Shown one piece after another: positions 37,893 to 46,475 of a stretch of 64,000 bases of DNA. The position numbers and the translations under genes were made by a program. The stretch is taken from NCBI RefSeq assembly GCF_030440515.1, contig NZ_CP076543.1:6735001-6799000 (forward strand), given 5' to 3'. Numbering within the stretch: the stretch's first letter is position 1; the number at the start of each line of letters is the position of its first letter. The notes under the pieces are model-generated. The model worked only from the letters and a program-made list of their open reading frames with translations. It had not been told where the DNA came from and searched no databases. This DNA comes from Streptomyces xanthophaeus. Its GTDB lineage: Bacteria > Actinomycetota > Actinomycetes > Streptomycetales > Streptomycetaceae.

Positions 37893-38432
37893 TCAGTCCC
37901 CGTGGACGCCCGAGCAGATACGGGCCTCCGGGCTGTCGGAATGCCAGTGGCCGTGCCTGCGGCCCAGCGCGCACACGTCCGCCGGCCGCACCGGCAGCTT
38001 CCGGATCAGCTCACGCTCCACCTCGGCGTCGCGCCGGGGACGCTGCGGACGGCCTTCCGGGTGCCCGGTGGCGGGCTCGGCGGCCCGCCGGGGTTCCGGG
38101 ATGTCCGGGACCGGCGGAGCCTCCTGTACGGGCCCGCCGGAGCCGCCTGGTACGGGGCGCTGTGCGGACCGCCGGGCCGGCGCGGGGTCCGCCGGGGCCG
38201 CGGGCCGCTCCGGGGCGGTCTCCACCGCCTCCAGCGCTTCCAGGGCGGGCGCGCGGACGACCACGGGGGCGGCACCGGGGCCGCCGCGCGGCTCATGGCG
38301 GGGCGGTACCCCGGCGGCGGGGGCCGCCGCGGGCTGCACGGGTCCGGGGCTCACACTCACACAGCCGGAGACCGCCGAGACGGCGCAGGCGACTCCGAGC
38401 AGCAGCGTTGTCGTGGTTCGGGTTGGATGCAC
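37893..38432 (-). CDS. putative lipoprotein
   Basis: 179-aa exported protein. The N-terminus is a signal peptide (TRTTTTLLLGVACAVSAVSG) with a candidate lipobox cysteine near residue 24, followed by a long Pro/Ala/Gly-rich stretch and a conserved-looking 50-residue C-terminal domain (LIRKLPVRPADVCALGRRHG and ARICSGVHG) with two cysteines that may form a disulfide. GTG 38432 was chosen because it starts the signal peptide. Function unknown. Confidence 0.72.
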   Translation of the reverse strand: MHPTRTTTTLLLGVACAVSAVSGCVSVSPGPVQPAAAPAAGVPPRHEPRGGPGAAPVVVRAPALEALEAVETAPERPAAPADPAPARRSAQRPVPGGSGGPVQEAPPVPDIPEPRRAAEPATGHPEGRPQRPRRDAEVERELIRKLPVRPADVCALGRRHGHWHSDSPEARICSGVHGD

Positions 38433-38548
38433 TCGCGCAACTCTGCTGTGCGAGGACCCCGTTGCGAAAACCCGGAGCCGATATTCACCCCGCACGGGTG
38501 ACGTACCCACCCGCCGGACAGGGCCCCCGGGCCGGCCCGGGACGGCCT

Positions 38549-39073
38549 TCAGTCGCCTGTGGCGCCGTCCGTCTGCTCGCGCAGCAGGTCCGCGTGGCCG
38601 TTGTGGCGCGCGTACTCCTCGATCATGTGGGTGTAGACCCAGCGCAGGCTGAAGACCTCGCCGCGGTGGTGGCTCCCGGCCTGCGAGACCGCGTCCAGCG
38701 AACGGCCAGCGGCCGCCTGGCGGGCCAGCTCGACCTCGGTCTGCCAGATCTGCTCGGCCTCGGCCCAGGTGGCGTCCTCGGGGAAGTGGAAGTCGCCGTC
38801 CGGGTCCTCGCTCGTGCAGTACAGCTCGGGCAGGTCCGCACCCAGCATGATCTCCCGGAACCAGTACCGCTCCACCTCCGCCATATGCCGCACGAGGCCC
38901 AGGAGGCTCAGCTCGGAGGGCGCGAGCGGGGTGCGGCGCAGCTGTTCGTCCTGGAGCCCCTCGCACTTCCAGACGAGGGTGGCACGGTGGTAGTCGAGCC
39001 ATCCGTCCAGCATGTCCCGCTCGTCGGCGGTGGTGGCGGGTTCGCTGCGATGTGATCCTGAACTGGTGGTCAT
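38549..39073 (-). CDS. DinB/DUF664 family protein
   Basis: 174-aa four-helix-bundle protein of the DinB/DUF664 type, a metal-dependent fold used by bacillithiol and mycothiol S-transferases. Candidate metal ligands are His in LVRHMAEVERYW and the two histidines in YTHMIEEYARHNGHADLL. In a mycothiol-producing organism a thiol-transferase role is possible but not shown. ATG 39073 has GAGG 9 bases upstream; ATG 39082 is an alternative. Confidence 0.83.
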   Translation of the reverse strand: MTTSSGSHRSEPATTADERDMLDGWLDYHRATLVWKCEGLQDEQLRRTPLAPSELSLLGLVRHMAEVERYWFREIMLGADLPELYCTSEDPDGDFHFPEDATWAEAEQIWQTEVELARQAAAGRSLDAVSQAGSHHRGEVFSLRWVYTHMIEEYARHNGHADLLREQTDGATGD

Positions 39074-39157
39074 GGGGCTCATCCTCGGCGAACCGGGCCC
39101 CCGTCACCAGGGATTAAGCTGCGGGAATCCCACAAGGAAACAACCTGGAGGCGCCCG

Positions 39158-40063
39158 GTGAAGGTCGGCTGCATCGGACTCGGCGACATCGCGCAGAAGG
39201 CGTACCTGCCCGTCCTCACCACCCGCCCGGGCATCGAACTGCACCTGCAGACACGCAACCCCGACGCTCTGGAGCGGGTCGGCGACGCCCACCACGTCCC
39301 GGCCGCGCGCCGGCACACAGATCTCGGCGCGCTGCTCGCGGAGGGGCTCGACGCGGCCTTCGTGCACGCCGCCACCGTGGCCCACCCCGAGATCGTCACA
39401 CGGCTGCTGGAGGCCGGCGTGCCCACGTACGTGGACAAGCCGCTCGCCTACGAACTCGCGCACTCGCGGCAGCTCGTGGAACGGGCCGAGAAGCTCGGGG
39501 TCTCCCTCGCCGTCGGTTTCAACCGCCGCTTCGCGCCCGCCTACGCGCAGTGCGCCGACCACGCCCGCGAGCTGATCATCATGCAGAAGAACCGGGTCGG
39601 GCTGCCCGAGGACCCGCGCACGCTGGTGCTGGACGACTTCATCCACGTCGTCGACACCCTGCGGTTCCTGCTGCCCGGCGAGGCCGACCACCTCGACGTC
39701 CGGGCGGTGGTGCGCGAGGGGCTGATGCACCAGGTGGTGCTCCAGCTGTCCGGCGCCGGTTTCACCGCCCTCGGCATCATGAACCGGCTGTCGGGCTCCA
39801 CCGAGGAGATCCTGGAGGTGTCCGGCCGCGACACCAAGCGGCAGGTCGTCAACCTCGCGGAGGTCATCGACCACAAGGGTCAGCCGACCGTGCGGCGCCG
39901 CGGGGACTGGGTCTCCGTCGCCCGCCAGCGCGGCATCGAGCAGGTCGTCGACCACTTCCTGGAGGCGGTCGCGGCGGGCACCACGCTCAGCGCCCGCGAC
40001 GCCCTGCGAACCCACGAGCTGTGCGAGCGGGTGGTGAGCTCGGCTCTGGAGCAGGCCTCCTGA
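39158..40063 (+). CDS. Gfo/Idh/MocA family oxidoreductase
   Basis: 301-aa NAD(P)-dependent dehydrogenase. A Rossmann GLGDIAQKAYLP loop begins the protein and the family lysine lies in VDKPLAYE. The C-terminal substrate domain is complete. Substrate (sugar, inositol or other) not determinable. GTG 39158 follows GGAGG by 6 bases. Its last 77 bases overlap the convergent lnt gene, an unusually long overlap. Confidence 0.86.
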   Translation: MKVGCIGLGDIAQKAYLPVLTTRPGIELHLQTRNPDALERVGDAHHVPAARRHTDLGALLAEGLDAAFVHAATVAHPEIVTRLLEAGVPTYVDKPLAYELAHSRQLVERAEKLGVSLAVGFNRRFAPAYAQCADHARELIIMQKNRVGLPEDPRTLVLDDFIHVVDTLRFLLPGEADHLDVRAVVREGLMHQVVLQLSGAGFTALGIMNRLSGSTEEILEVSGRDTKRQVVNLAEVIDHKGQPTVRRRGDWVSVARQRGIEQVVDHFLEAVAAGTTLSARDALRTHELCERVVSSALEQAS

Positions 40064-41576
40064 GCGAACGGCTGCCCGCCACCGCGCAGTACACCGCGAG
40101 GGCGGCGAGGGCGGCGGTCACCGGCCAGTCCCCGAAGCGGACGTAGAGGGTCGTGCCGCGGGCGAGCGGCACCTCGTACACGGCCGCCGTGCTCGCGGAG
40201 GTGGGCAGGGCCGGGCCGACCCGCGCACCGGACGGGCCGTTCACGACGCTGATGCCCGTGAGGGTGGCGTGAACCATCGGGCGGCCGTTCTCGGCCGCCC
40301 GCAGCGCGGCCAGCGAGGCGTGCTGGGCCGGTGCCCAGCTCTCCTGGAACGAGGAGGTCGCCGACTGGGCGACGAGCAGGGAGGCCCCGTCCAGGGTGAG
40401 GCGCCGGCTCATGTCGGGGAAGGCCGACTCGAAGCACACCAGCGGGCCGACGCGGACCCGGCCGGGCCCGTCCGGCCGCCCGGGCAGGTCCATGACCACC
40501 GGGCGGTCGCCGCGCACCCGGTCCTCGCCCGCCGCCTTGCCGACCGAGGTGGCCCAGCCGAACAGCGCACGGGCCGGTACGTACTCCCCGAACGGGACGA
40601 GCCGCATCTTGTCGTACCGGTCACCGGTGGGGCCCTGGGGGCCCACGAGGACCGCGCTCTTGTAGATCCCGGGGCGGTCCGCCCGCCGCGCGTCCACGTT
40701 CACCATCAGCGGGGCCCCGACCTCCGCCGACAGCGCGGCCAGCCGCCGGGCCAGGTCCGGGCGGGCCGTCAGGTCCGCGCCGACACTGCTCTCGCCCCAC
40801 ACCACCAGATCGACCCGCTGCCCCGCCAGCGGTCGCGTCAGCCGTTCCCCGACGTCGAACCGCCGCTCCGCACTGTCCGGGCCCTCCGCCACCGGGCCGG
40901 GCTGTACGACGGCCACGCGCAGCCGGCCCGATTCCTCGGGGCGCGCCGCCCACACCCACACCGCCCCCGTCAGCACCGCGCACCCGGTCATGCCCGCCAC
41001 CGCGGGGATCCGCGCCCCCGGCACCGCGATCAGCAGCACCAGCGCACAGTTCACCGCCACCACCAGCAGGCTGACCAGCCACACCCCGCCCACCGAGGCC
41101 AGGCGCAGGGCGGGCGCCACCTGCCACTGGCTCGCGCCCAGCAGCCCCCACGGCCCGCCCAGCCCCTGCCAGGACCGGACCAGCTCCGACAGCAGCCACC
41201 CCGCCGGTACGAGGACGAGCGCGCAGCAGGCCCGGCCCGCCGACGGGGTCCCGCCGAGGAGCTCCCGCACCAGCAGGGCCCAGGGGATCCAGAGCAGCCC
41301 GAGCAGCGCGGCCACCGGGATCAGGAACACGTGCAGGCTGGGCAGCAGCCAGTGGTGGACGGCCAGGATGAACCCCGCACCGCCGAGCCAGCCCTCCAGC
41401 ACGGCCCGCCGCGCTGTGGGGGCCGACCGCAGCAGGAGCATCCAGGGCACGAGGGCGGCGTAGGCGAACCACCAGAGCGCGGGGGCCGGGAAGGCGAAAG
41501 CGGGCAGTGCCCCGGCGGCCACGGCGGCGGGCGCACGCCATCGAGGGGACCACCACCGCATGCGCATCGTGATCAT
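39987..41576 (-). CDS. lnt: apolipoprotein N-acyltransferase
   Basis: 529-aa membrane enzyme that adds the third acyl chain to lipoproteins. About six to seven hydrophobic segments (residues 10-220) precede a nitrilase domain with the catalytic triad Glu (WGESSV), Lys (YDKMRLVPFGEYVP) and Cys (VCFESAFPD). Streptomyces often carry more than one Lnt. Start ATG 41576. The C-terminal tail past the last membrane segment is Pro/Arg-rich and is the part overlapping the opposing gene. Confidence 0.9.
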   Translation of the reverse strand: MITMRMRWWSPRWRAPAAVAAGALPAFAFPAPALWWFAYAALVPWMLLLRSAPTARRAVLEGWLGGAGFILAVHHWLLPSLHVFLIPVAALLGLLWIPWALLVRELLGGTPSAGRACCALVLVPAGWLLSELVRSWQGLGGPWGLLGASQWQVAPALRLASVGGVWLVSLLVVAVNCALVLLIAVPGARIPAVAGMTGCAVLTGAVWVWAARPEESGRLRVAVVQPGPVAEGPDSAERRFDVGERLTRPLAGQRVDLVVWGESSVGADLTARPDLARRLAALSAEVGAPLMVNVDARRADRPGIYKSAVLVGPQGPTGDRYDKMRLVPFGEYVPARALFGWATSVGKAAGEDRVRGDRPVVMDLPGRPDGPGRVRVGPLVCFESAFPDMSRRLTLDGASLLVAQSATSSFQESWAPAQHASLAALRAAENGRPMVHATLTGISVVNGPSGARVGPALPTSASTAAVYEVPLARGTTLYVRFGDWPVTAALAALAVYCAVAGSRSLRRPAPEPSSPPARTARGFAGRRGR

Positions 41577-41643
41577 GGCGTGCCTCCGGTTCCAGTGTGG
41601 CAGTGCCTGACGTGGCGGCCGAGTCGAGCGGCTCCGGCCGGGC

Positions 41644-42111
41644 TCAGGCGGTCATGTGCCGCCACTTCTCGTGCACGGTGACGCGGGTGAGCCGCCAGCC
41701 GTCGCGGGTGCGGGCCAGCGCGAAGCCGTAGCGCCCGGCGGCGACGAAGTTGGGCGAGGTGACCGAGGCGTCGGAGTCCGGCCCGGCCAGCCGCATCGGA
41801 TTGAGGAAGTCCGCCCGGACCTCGGCGCTGTCCCCGGGGGAGCCGCCCAGGTCCTCCAGCCGGATCAGCCGGTTCACGATCAGGTGCTGGCGGACGGGGA
41901 AGAGCGTCATCGTCCGCGCCAGCCAGTCCGCGACCTCCGCCACCGGACCCTCGATCCCGCCGGCCGAGCTGTAGTCGGCCCTGCCACCGGCGGTGAACAG
42001 GGCACGGTACGCGTCCCAGTCACCGTCGTCGACGGCCACCGCGTAGCCCGTGACCACCTCGTCGATCGCCAGCCGGTCCATCACCGTCGCGAGATCCACA
42101 CGCTGAGTCAT
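41644..42111 (-). CDS. SnoaL-like nuclear transport factor 2 fold protein
   Basis: 155-aa cone-shaped NTF2 fold protein (YAVAVDDGDWDAYRALFT at the start, HLIVNRLIRLED and WRLTRVTVHEKWRHM later). It belongs to the SnoaL_4 type; members are dehydratases, cyclases or ligand-binding proteins. Nothing nearby indicates its substrate. Start ATG 42111. Confidence 0.83.
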   Translation of the reverse strand: MTQRVDLATVMDRLAIDEVVTGYAVAVDDGDWDAYRALFTAGGRADYSSAGGIEGPVAEVADWLARTMTLFPVRQHLIVNRLIRLEDLGGSPGDSAEVRADFLNPMRLAGPDSDASVTSPNFVAAGRYGFALARTRDGWRLTRVTVHEKWRHMTA

Positions 42112-42180
42112 CGGGTCAGTGTGGGGCTGCGCGGGCGCGAGGCCAAGGGCCGTGCGCCGACCGGATCTTCCCGCGGGCGG

Positions 42181-42357
42181 TCAGTGACCGGAACGGGACT
42201 CCCGCTGCCGGACCACGACGAGGAACGCGTCGCTGTCCAGGTCCATGACCACCTCCGCCGGCACGCCCTCGCGCATCCGCTGCGCCGCGTACTCCTCGGC
42301 GGGCCAGCTTCCCCGCGGACTTCCGGCGGGAAATCGCTCCAGCACCACTCGACCCAT
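42181..42357 (-). CDS. conserved small Streptomyces protein (58 aa)
   Basis: Starts MGRVVLERFPAGSPRGSWP and contains EGVPAEVVMDLDSDAFLVVV, which I recognise as a pattern common to small hypothetical proteins of Streptomyces. Soluble, no domain known. The ATG at 42357 follows AGGGGGTG. It lies between the SnoaL-like gene and uppP, in the same direction as both. Confidence 0.7.
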   Translation of the reverse strand: MGRVVLERFPAGSPRGSWPAEEYAAQRMREGVPAEVVMDLDSDAFLVVVRQRESRSGH

Positions 42358-42406
42358 GGGACACCCCCTGCTCTTTGCCTTCCGCTCTCTTCAGGCACAA
42401 CGACGT

Positions 42407-42440
42407 GCAGGCCGCCCGGGAACGTTCCCGAACGGCCTGC
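42407..42440. terminator. hairpin after uppP
   Basis: GCAGGCCG and CGGCCTGC arms enclose a second palindrome CGGGAACGTTCCCG, giving an extended hairpin 32 bases beyond the uppP stop. Confidence 0.7.
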
Positions 42441-42471
42441 GGTTCACGCGAAGAGGTGGAGCGGGGCTCCG

Positions 42472-43350
42472 CTAGGAACCGGACTCGCCCGCGTGCGGGC
42501 TCAGCACGTCCGTGCCGATCAGCACGAACAGCAGGATGCCCAGGAGGATCCGGTAGATCACGAAGGGCATGAAGCTCTTGGTCGAGATGAACTTCATGAA
42601 CCACGCGATCACGGCGTAGCCCACGAAGAAGGCGATGACCGTCGCGAAGATCGTCGGACCCCAGGAGATGTGACCCGGGTTCTCCACGACGTCCTTGATC
42701 TCGAACGCCCCCGAGGCCAGCACGGCCGGGATCGCGAGGAGGAAGGAGTAGCGGGCCGCTGCTTCGCGGGTGAAGCCGAGCAGCAGACCGCCGGAGATCG
42801 TCGCGCCGGACCGGGAGACGCCGGGGATCAGGGCCATCGCCTGGCAGACGCCGAAGATCAGACCGTCCTTGACGCCCAGCTGCTGCAGCGTCTTGCGCTC
42901 GCGGATCGCGCGGTGCCGGCCGCCTTCCTCGTCACGGGCGGCCAGCCGGTCGGCGACGCCGAGCACGATGCCCATGAGGATCAGGGTGGTCGCCGTCAGG
43001 CGCAGGTCGCGGGCCGGGCCCACGATCGCGTCCTTGAAGACCAGGCCCAGGACGCCGATCGGGATCGAGCCGACGATCACCAGCCAGCCCATCTTGGCGT
43101 CCTGCTCGGAGCGCAGTCCCTTGTTGAACAGGGAGCGGAACCAAGTGGAGACGATCCGCGCGATGTCCTTGCGGAAGTAGATCAGCACGGCGGCCTCGGT
43201 GCCGATCTGGGTGATCGCGGTGAAGGCCGCTCCTGGGTCGTGCCAGCCGGCGAACGCCGCGGTCAGCCGCAGGTGGGCGCTGGAGGAGATCGGGAGGAAC
43301 TCCGTAAGCCCCTGGACGAGACCGAGGATTAGGGATTCGAACCAGCTCAT
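42472..43350 (-). CDS. uppP: undecaprenyl-diphosphate phosphatase
   Basis: 292-aa membrane enzyme recycling the C55 lipid carrier for peptidoglycan synthesis (BacA/UppP family, confers bacitracin tolerance when abundant). Both signature motifs are intact: LVQGLTEFLPISSSAHL near the N-terminus and GVSRSGATISGGLLLG in the middle. Start ATG 43350, length normal. Confidence 0.95.
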   Translation of the reverse strand: MSWFESLILGLVQGLTEFLPISSSAHLRLTAAFAGWHDPGAAFTAITQIGTEAAVLIYFRKDIARIVSTWFRSLFNKGLRSEQDAKMGWLVIVGSIPIGVLGLVFKDAIVGPARDLRLTATTLILMGIVLGVADRLAARDEEGGRHRAIRERKTLQQLGVKDGLIFGVCQAMALIPGVSRSGATISGGLLLGFTREAAARYSFLLAIPAVLASGAFEIKDVVENPGHISWGPTIFATVIAFFVGYAVIAWFMKFISTKSFMPFVIYRILLGILLFVLIGTDVLSPHAGESGS

Positions 43351-43398
43351 GTCGGGGTGCGCTCGTCCTTGTGATCGTCGGGCAGTTCGCGTCCGATG

Positions 43399-44127
43399 CT
43401 AGGGCCCGTGCGAAGCGGCGCTGACCACAGGGGGGTGCTGGGGCACCAGTTCGGTCACTCGATCCTCGGTTCGAGGGGGTGCCAGACGGTGTCGCTTGCG
43501 CCATCCGTAGACCGCGCCGCCCACCACGGAGACGACGATGAAGCCGAACGAGACGAGGAACGCGGGCGATCCGGGCGAGGAGGCACTGGCGCCCGCGATC
43601 ACGTACGCGGCGGTGTTCGGGACGACCCCGATCGTCGTGGCGAGGAGGAAGGGGCCCCAGCCGCACCGCGACACCGCAGCGCAGTAGTTGGCCACGACGA
43701 AGGGCAGTCCGGGGAAGAGCCGGACCGCGAGCATCGAACGGAAACCGTGCCGGCTGAGCTGCCCGTCGGCCGCCTGGAGCCAGCGCCCGCGCAGGAACGG
43801 CCGCAAAGCCTCCTGGCCCAGGATCCGGCCCAGTCCGAAGGAGATCGCGCCGCCGAGCACCGTGCCGCCGACCGCCGCGACGAGGCCGAACTGGGTGCCG
43901 AAGACGGCTCCCGCGGCCAGATTGAGCAGGGGGCGCGGCACGAAGGCGGCCGTGCACACGCCGTACGCGGCTGCGAACAGCAGGACCGCCATGCCCACCG
44001 GGAGCCCCGGGGGCCAGCCCTCCGAGAGGATGCGCTGGGGCTCGTACAGCAGCACGCACACGCCGGCCGCGACGAGCAGCACGACGAGCACCGACAGCCG
44101 GGTCCACGGCGCGAGGAGGAGGGACAT
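43399..44127 (-). CDS. TVP38/TMEM64 (VTT domain) membrane protein
   Basis: 242-aa membrane protein with about six hydrophobic segments and a VTT/SNARE-associated domain: AAFVPRPLLNLAAGAVFG, then RLFPGLPFVVANYCAAVS. Family members (DedA superfamily) are implicated in lipid scrambling or flipping. It lies just upstream of uppP, 48 bases apart in the same direction, which fits a shared role in lipid carrier traffic. Confidence 0.85.
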   Translation of the reverse strand: MSLLLAPWTRLSVLVVLLVAAGVCVLLYEPQRILSEGWPPGLPVGMAVLLFAAAYGVCTAAFVPRPLLNLAAGAVFGTQFGLVAAVGGTVLGGAISFGLGRILGQEALRPFLRGRWLQAADGQLSRHGFRSMLAVRLFPGLPFVVANYCAAVSRCGWGPFLLATTIGVVPNTAAYVIAGASASSPGSPAFLVSFGFIVVSVVGGAVYGWRKRHRLAPPRTEDRVTELVPQHPPVVSAASHGP

Positions 44128-44176
44128 CCCGGGAGACTAGCCCACGTATACGGCGGGGCGCCGTAATCTGGGCCTC

Positions 44177-44893
44177 ATGCAGTCGAACGACCGGCGACCC
44201 CCGCGAGTTCCCCGCAGCGCCCTCGCGGACACCCTGCTGGAGCGGCTGCCCGGGGCGTACGGCGAGGCCGCCGATCCCGTCCGGGCCAGGGCCATGGCCG
44301 CGTACATGAAGGACATCGCGCCCTTCCTCGGCATCCCCACCCCGCTGCGCCGGGAACTGTCGAAGACCGTGACCAAGAACACTCCGGAACCGGCCGAGGC
44401 GGACTGCGCGGCGCTCGCGCTGCGCTGCTGGCTCCTCCCGGAGCGCGAGTACCAGTACTTCGCGGTGGACTATCTGCGCCGCCACGCCGCCCGCTGCTCC
44501 TCCGGCTTCCTGCCGGTGGTCCGGCACCTGATCGTGACCGTCCCCTGGTGGGACACCGTCGACCTGCTGGCCGCGCACACGGTCGGACCGCTGGTGGCCG
44601 CCGACCCGGAACTCGCGGCCGTGATGGACGAGTGGATCGAGGACGAGAACCTCTGGCTCGCCCGCACCGCGCTGCTCCACCAGCTCCGCTTCAAGTCCGC
44701 CACCGACACCGGACGGCTCTTCGCCTACTGCCGTCGCCGGGCCGGACACCCGGACTTCTTCGTGCGCAAGGCGATCGGCTGGGCCCTGCGCGAGTACGCG
44801 AAGACGGACCCCGAAGCGGTACGCGCCTTCGTCGAGGCCGAACGCGGCTCCCTGGCCCCGCTGTCCGTGCGCGAGGCGCTCAAGAACCTCTGA
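44177..44893 (+). CDS. DNA alkylation repair protein (AlkD-like HEAT repeat glycosylase)
   Basis: 238-aa all-helical HEAT-repeat protein of the AlkC/AlkD group that excises alkylated purines. It has MAAYMKDIAPFLGIPTPLRR at the N-terminus, VPWWDTVDLLA (conserved Trp-Asp) and FFVRKAIGWALREYAKTDP (conserved Arg/Lys) in the substrate channel. TAATCT at 44163-44168 is 8 bases before the ATG, so it is likely leaderless. Unlike dinB and ung it shows no damage-type motif. Confidence 0.87.
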   Translation: MQSNDRRPPRVPRSALADTLLERLPGAYGEAADPVRARAMAAYMKDIAPFLGIPTPLRRELSKTVTKNTPEPAEADCAALALRCWLLPEREYQYFAVDYLRRHAARCSSGFLPVVRHLIVTVPWWDTVDLLAAHTVGPLVAADPELAAVMDEWIEDENLWLARTALLHQLRFKSATDTGRLFAYCRRRAGHPDFFVRKAIGWALREYAKTDPEAVRAFVEAERGSLAPLSVREALKNL

Positions 44894-44908
44894 CCACGCC
44901 GTAATTCG

Positions 44909-44938
44909 TTCGACGTGACCCGGAGCGTCCGGCAGGAT
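44909..44938 (+). promoter_or_regulatory. promoter upstream of the small ORF and tuf3-like gene
   Basis: TTCGAC (44909-44914) and CAGGAT (44933-44938) with an 18-base spacer; the ATG of the small ORF is 7 bases after the -10, as in leaderless genes. Confidence 0.5.
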
Positions 44939-44945
44939 CAGGGGC

Positions 44946-45080
44946 ATGAACCGGTATGCCTTCCTCGCAGCGCGGTCCGCAGTCGCGGACGCGCCGAAGG
45001 CTGCCGAAATCACGGGCGCACCGGCAGGCGCACCTGCGTACGCACCCGTCTTCGCCGCATTCGACGGCGCACGAAGCTGA
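44946..45080 (+). CDS. 44-residue putative upstream ORF before tuf3-like gene
   Basis: MNRYAFLAARSAVADAPKAA... in an Ala/Pro-rich composition ending in FAAFDGARS; it has Streptomyces-like third-position GC and an ATG placed right after a -10 box. It ends 89 bases before the EF-Tu gene in the same direction. It could be a regulatory leader peptide or a genuine small protein; no homologue is recalled. Confidence 0.45.
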   Translation: MNRYAFLAARSAVADAPKAAEITGAPAGAPAYAPVFAAFDGARS

Positions 45081-45169
45081 CCCTTCCCGGATCGTCCGGC
45101 GGACCCCGCAGGGGGAGGGTCGGCTCGACCTCGGGGTCCCGTTCCAGCTTCCAGACACGGGAATGAATC

Positions 45170-46351
45170 ATGGCCAAGACGGCCTTCGTGCGCACCAAGC
45201 CGCACCTCAACATCGGCACCATGGGTCACGTCGACCACGGCAAGACCACCCTCACCGCCGCCATCACCAAGGTCCTCGCCGAGCACGGCGGCGCCTCCTT
45301 CGTGCCCTTCGACCGCATCGACCGGGCCCCCGAGGAGTCCCGGCGCGGCATCACCATCAACCTCACGCACGTCGAGTACGAGACCGACACCCGGCACTAC
45401 GCCCACGTGGACATGCCCGGTCACGCCGACTACATCAAGAACATGGTCACGGGCGCCGCCCAACTCGACGGCGCGATCCTCGTCGTCTCCGCGCTCGACG
45501 GGGTCATGCCACAGACCGCCGAGCACGTGCTCCTCGCCCGGCAGGTCGGCGTCGACCACATCGTGGTGGCCCTCAACAAGGCCGACGCCGGGGACCCCGA
45601 GCTGACCGACCTGGTCGAGCTGGAGGTCCGCGAGCTGCTCACCGCGCACGGATACGGCGGTGACGGCGCGCCGGTCGTACGGGTCTCCGGACTCGGGGCG
45701 CTGGAGGGCGACCCGCGATGGACGGAGGCGATCCAGGCGCTGCTCGACGCGGTGGACACGTACGTACCGACCCCGGTGCGCTACACGGACGCGCCGTTCC
45801 TGCTGCCGGTGGAGAACGTGCTGACCATCACCGGGCGCGGCACCGTCGTGACCGGCGCCGTCGAGCGCGGCACCGTACGGCTCGGGGACCGCGTGGCGGT
45901 CCTCGGCGGTGACGGCGAGCCGGTCGAAACGGTCGTCACCGGGCTGGAGACCTTCGGGAAGCCGATGGAGTCCGCCGAGGCCGGGGACAACGTCGCGCTG
46001 CTGCTGCGCGGGGTGCCGCGCGACGGCGTGCGCCGCGGGCACGTGGTGGCCGCGCCCGGCAGCGTGACACCGCAGCGCCGTTTCACCGCTCAGGTGTACG
46101 TCCTCTCCGGGCGCGAGGGCGGCCGTACGACACCGGTCGCCAGCGGCTACCGGCCGCAGTTCTACATCCGCACCGCCGACGTGGTGGGGGACGTCGACCT
46201 GGGTGAGGCCGCCGTGGCCCAGCCGGGCGAGACGGTCACGATGACCGTCGAGCTCGGCCGGGACGTCCCGCTGGAGTCGGGGCTCGGCTTCGCGATCCGC
46301 GAGGGCGGGCGGACCGTCGGCGCGGGGACGGTGACGGCCGTCCTGGGGTGA
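45170..46351 (+). CDS. tuf3: divergent elongation factor Tu (tuf3-like)
   Basis: 393-aa translational GTPase of the EF-Tu family, all three domains present. G1 GHVDHGKTT and G2 RRGITIN are standard; G3 reads DMPGHADY where normal EF-Tu has DCPGHADY, and G4 reads NKAD instead of NKCD. Streptomyces carry a second, divergent EF-Tu (Tuf3) besides the main one in the str operon, and this gene stands alone away from ribosomal-protein genes. ATG 45170 follows the leader region with a small upstream ORF. Three 17-bp tandem repeats run across its stop codon. Confidence 0.9.
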   Translation: MAKTAFVRTKPHLNIGTMGHVDHGKTTLTAAITKVLAEHGGASFVPFDRIDRAPEESRRGITINLTHVEYETDTRHYAHVDMPGHADYIKNMVTGAAQLDGAILVVSALDGVMPQTAEHVLLARQVGVDHIVVALNKADAGDPELTDLVELEVRELLTAHGYGGDGAPVVRVSGLGALEGDPRWTEAIQALLDAVDTYVPTPVRYTDAPFLLPVENVLTITGRGTVVTGAVERGTVRLGDRVAVLGGDGEPVETVVTGLETFGKPMESAEAGDNVALLLRGVPRDGVRRGHVVAAPGSVTPQRRFTAQVYVLSGREGGRTTPVASGYRPQFYIRTADVVGDVDLGEAAVAQPGETVTMTVELGRDVPLESGLGFAIREGGRTVGAGTVTAVLG

Positions 46352-46381
46352 CGGCCGTACCGGGGTGACGGCCGTACCTGC
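46331..46381 (+). repeat. three 17-bp tandem repeats spanning the tuf3 stop codon
   Basis: Units of GTGACGGCCGTNCNGGG start at 46331, 46348 and 46365. The first encodes the last residues of the protein, the second contains the stop TGA (46349-46351), and the third is non-coding. Loss of the second unit would move the stop only slightly. Confidence 0.85.
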
Positions 46382-46475
46382 ATGATCCGGCCTGATCCGG
46401 ACCCCTCTGTGGTGGCGGTGGCCTGGCTGCGCCAGACTGCCGTCACCACAGGCATGAGCAAAGGGGCGGGCGGAG

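Noticed and set aside
38549..39073. DinB-family protein mistaken for a DNA polymerase
   Set aside because: This DinB/DUF664 fold is a metal-binding helical bundle unrelated to DNA polymerase IV, which is at 10282.
45170..46351. Main housekeeping EF-Tu of the str operon
   Set aside because: No rpsL, rpsG or fusA neighbours and divergent G motifs; fits the second, tuf3-type gene.
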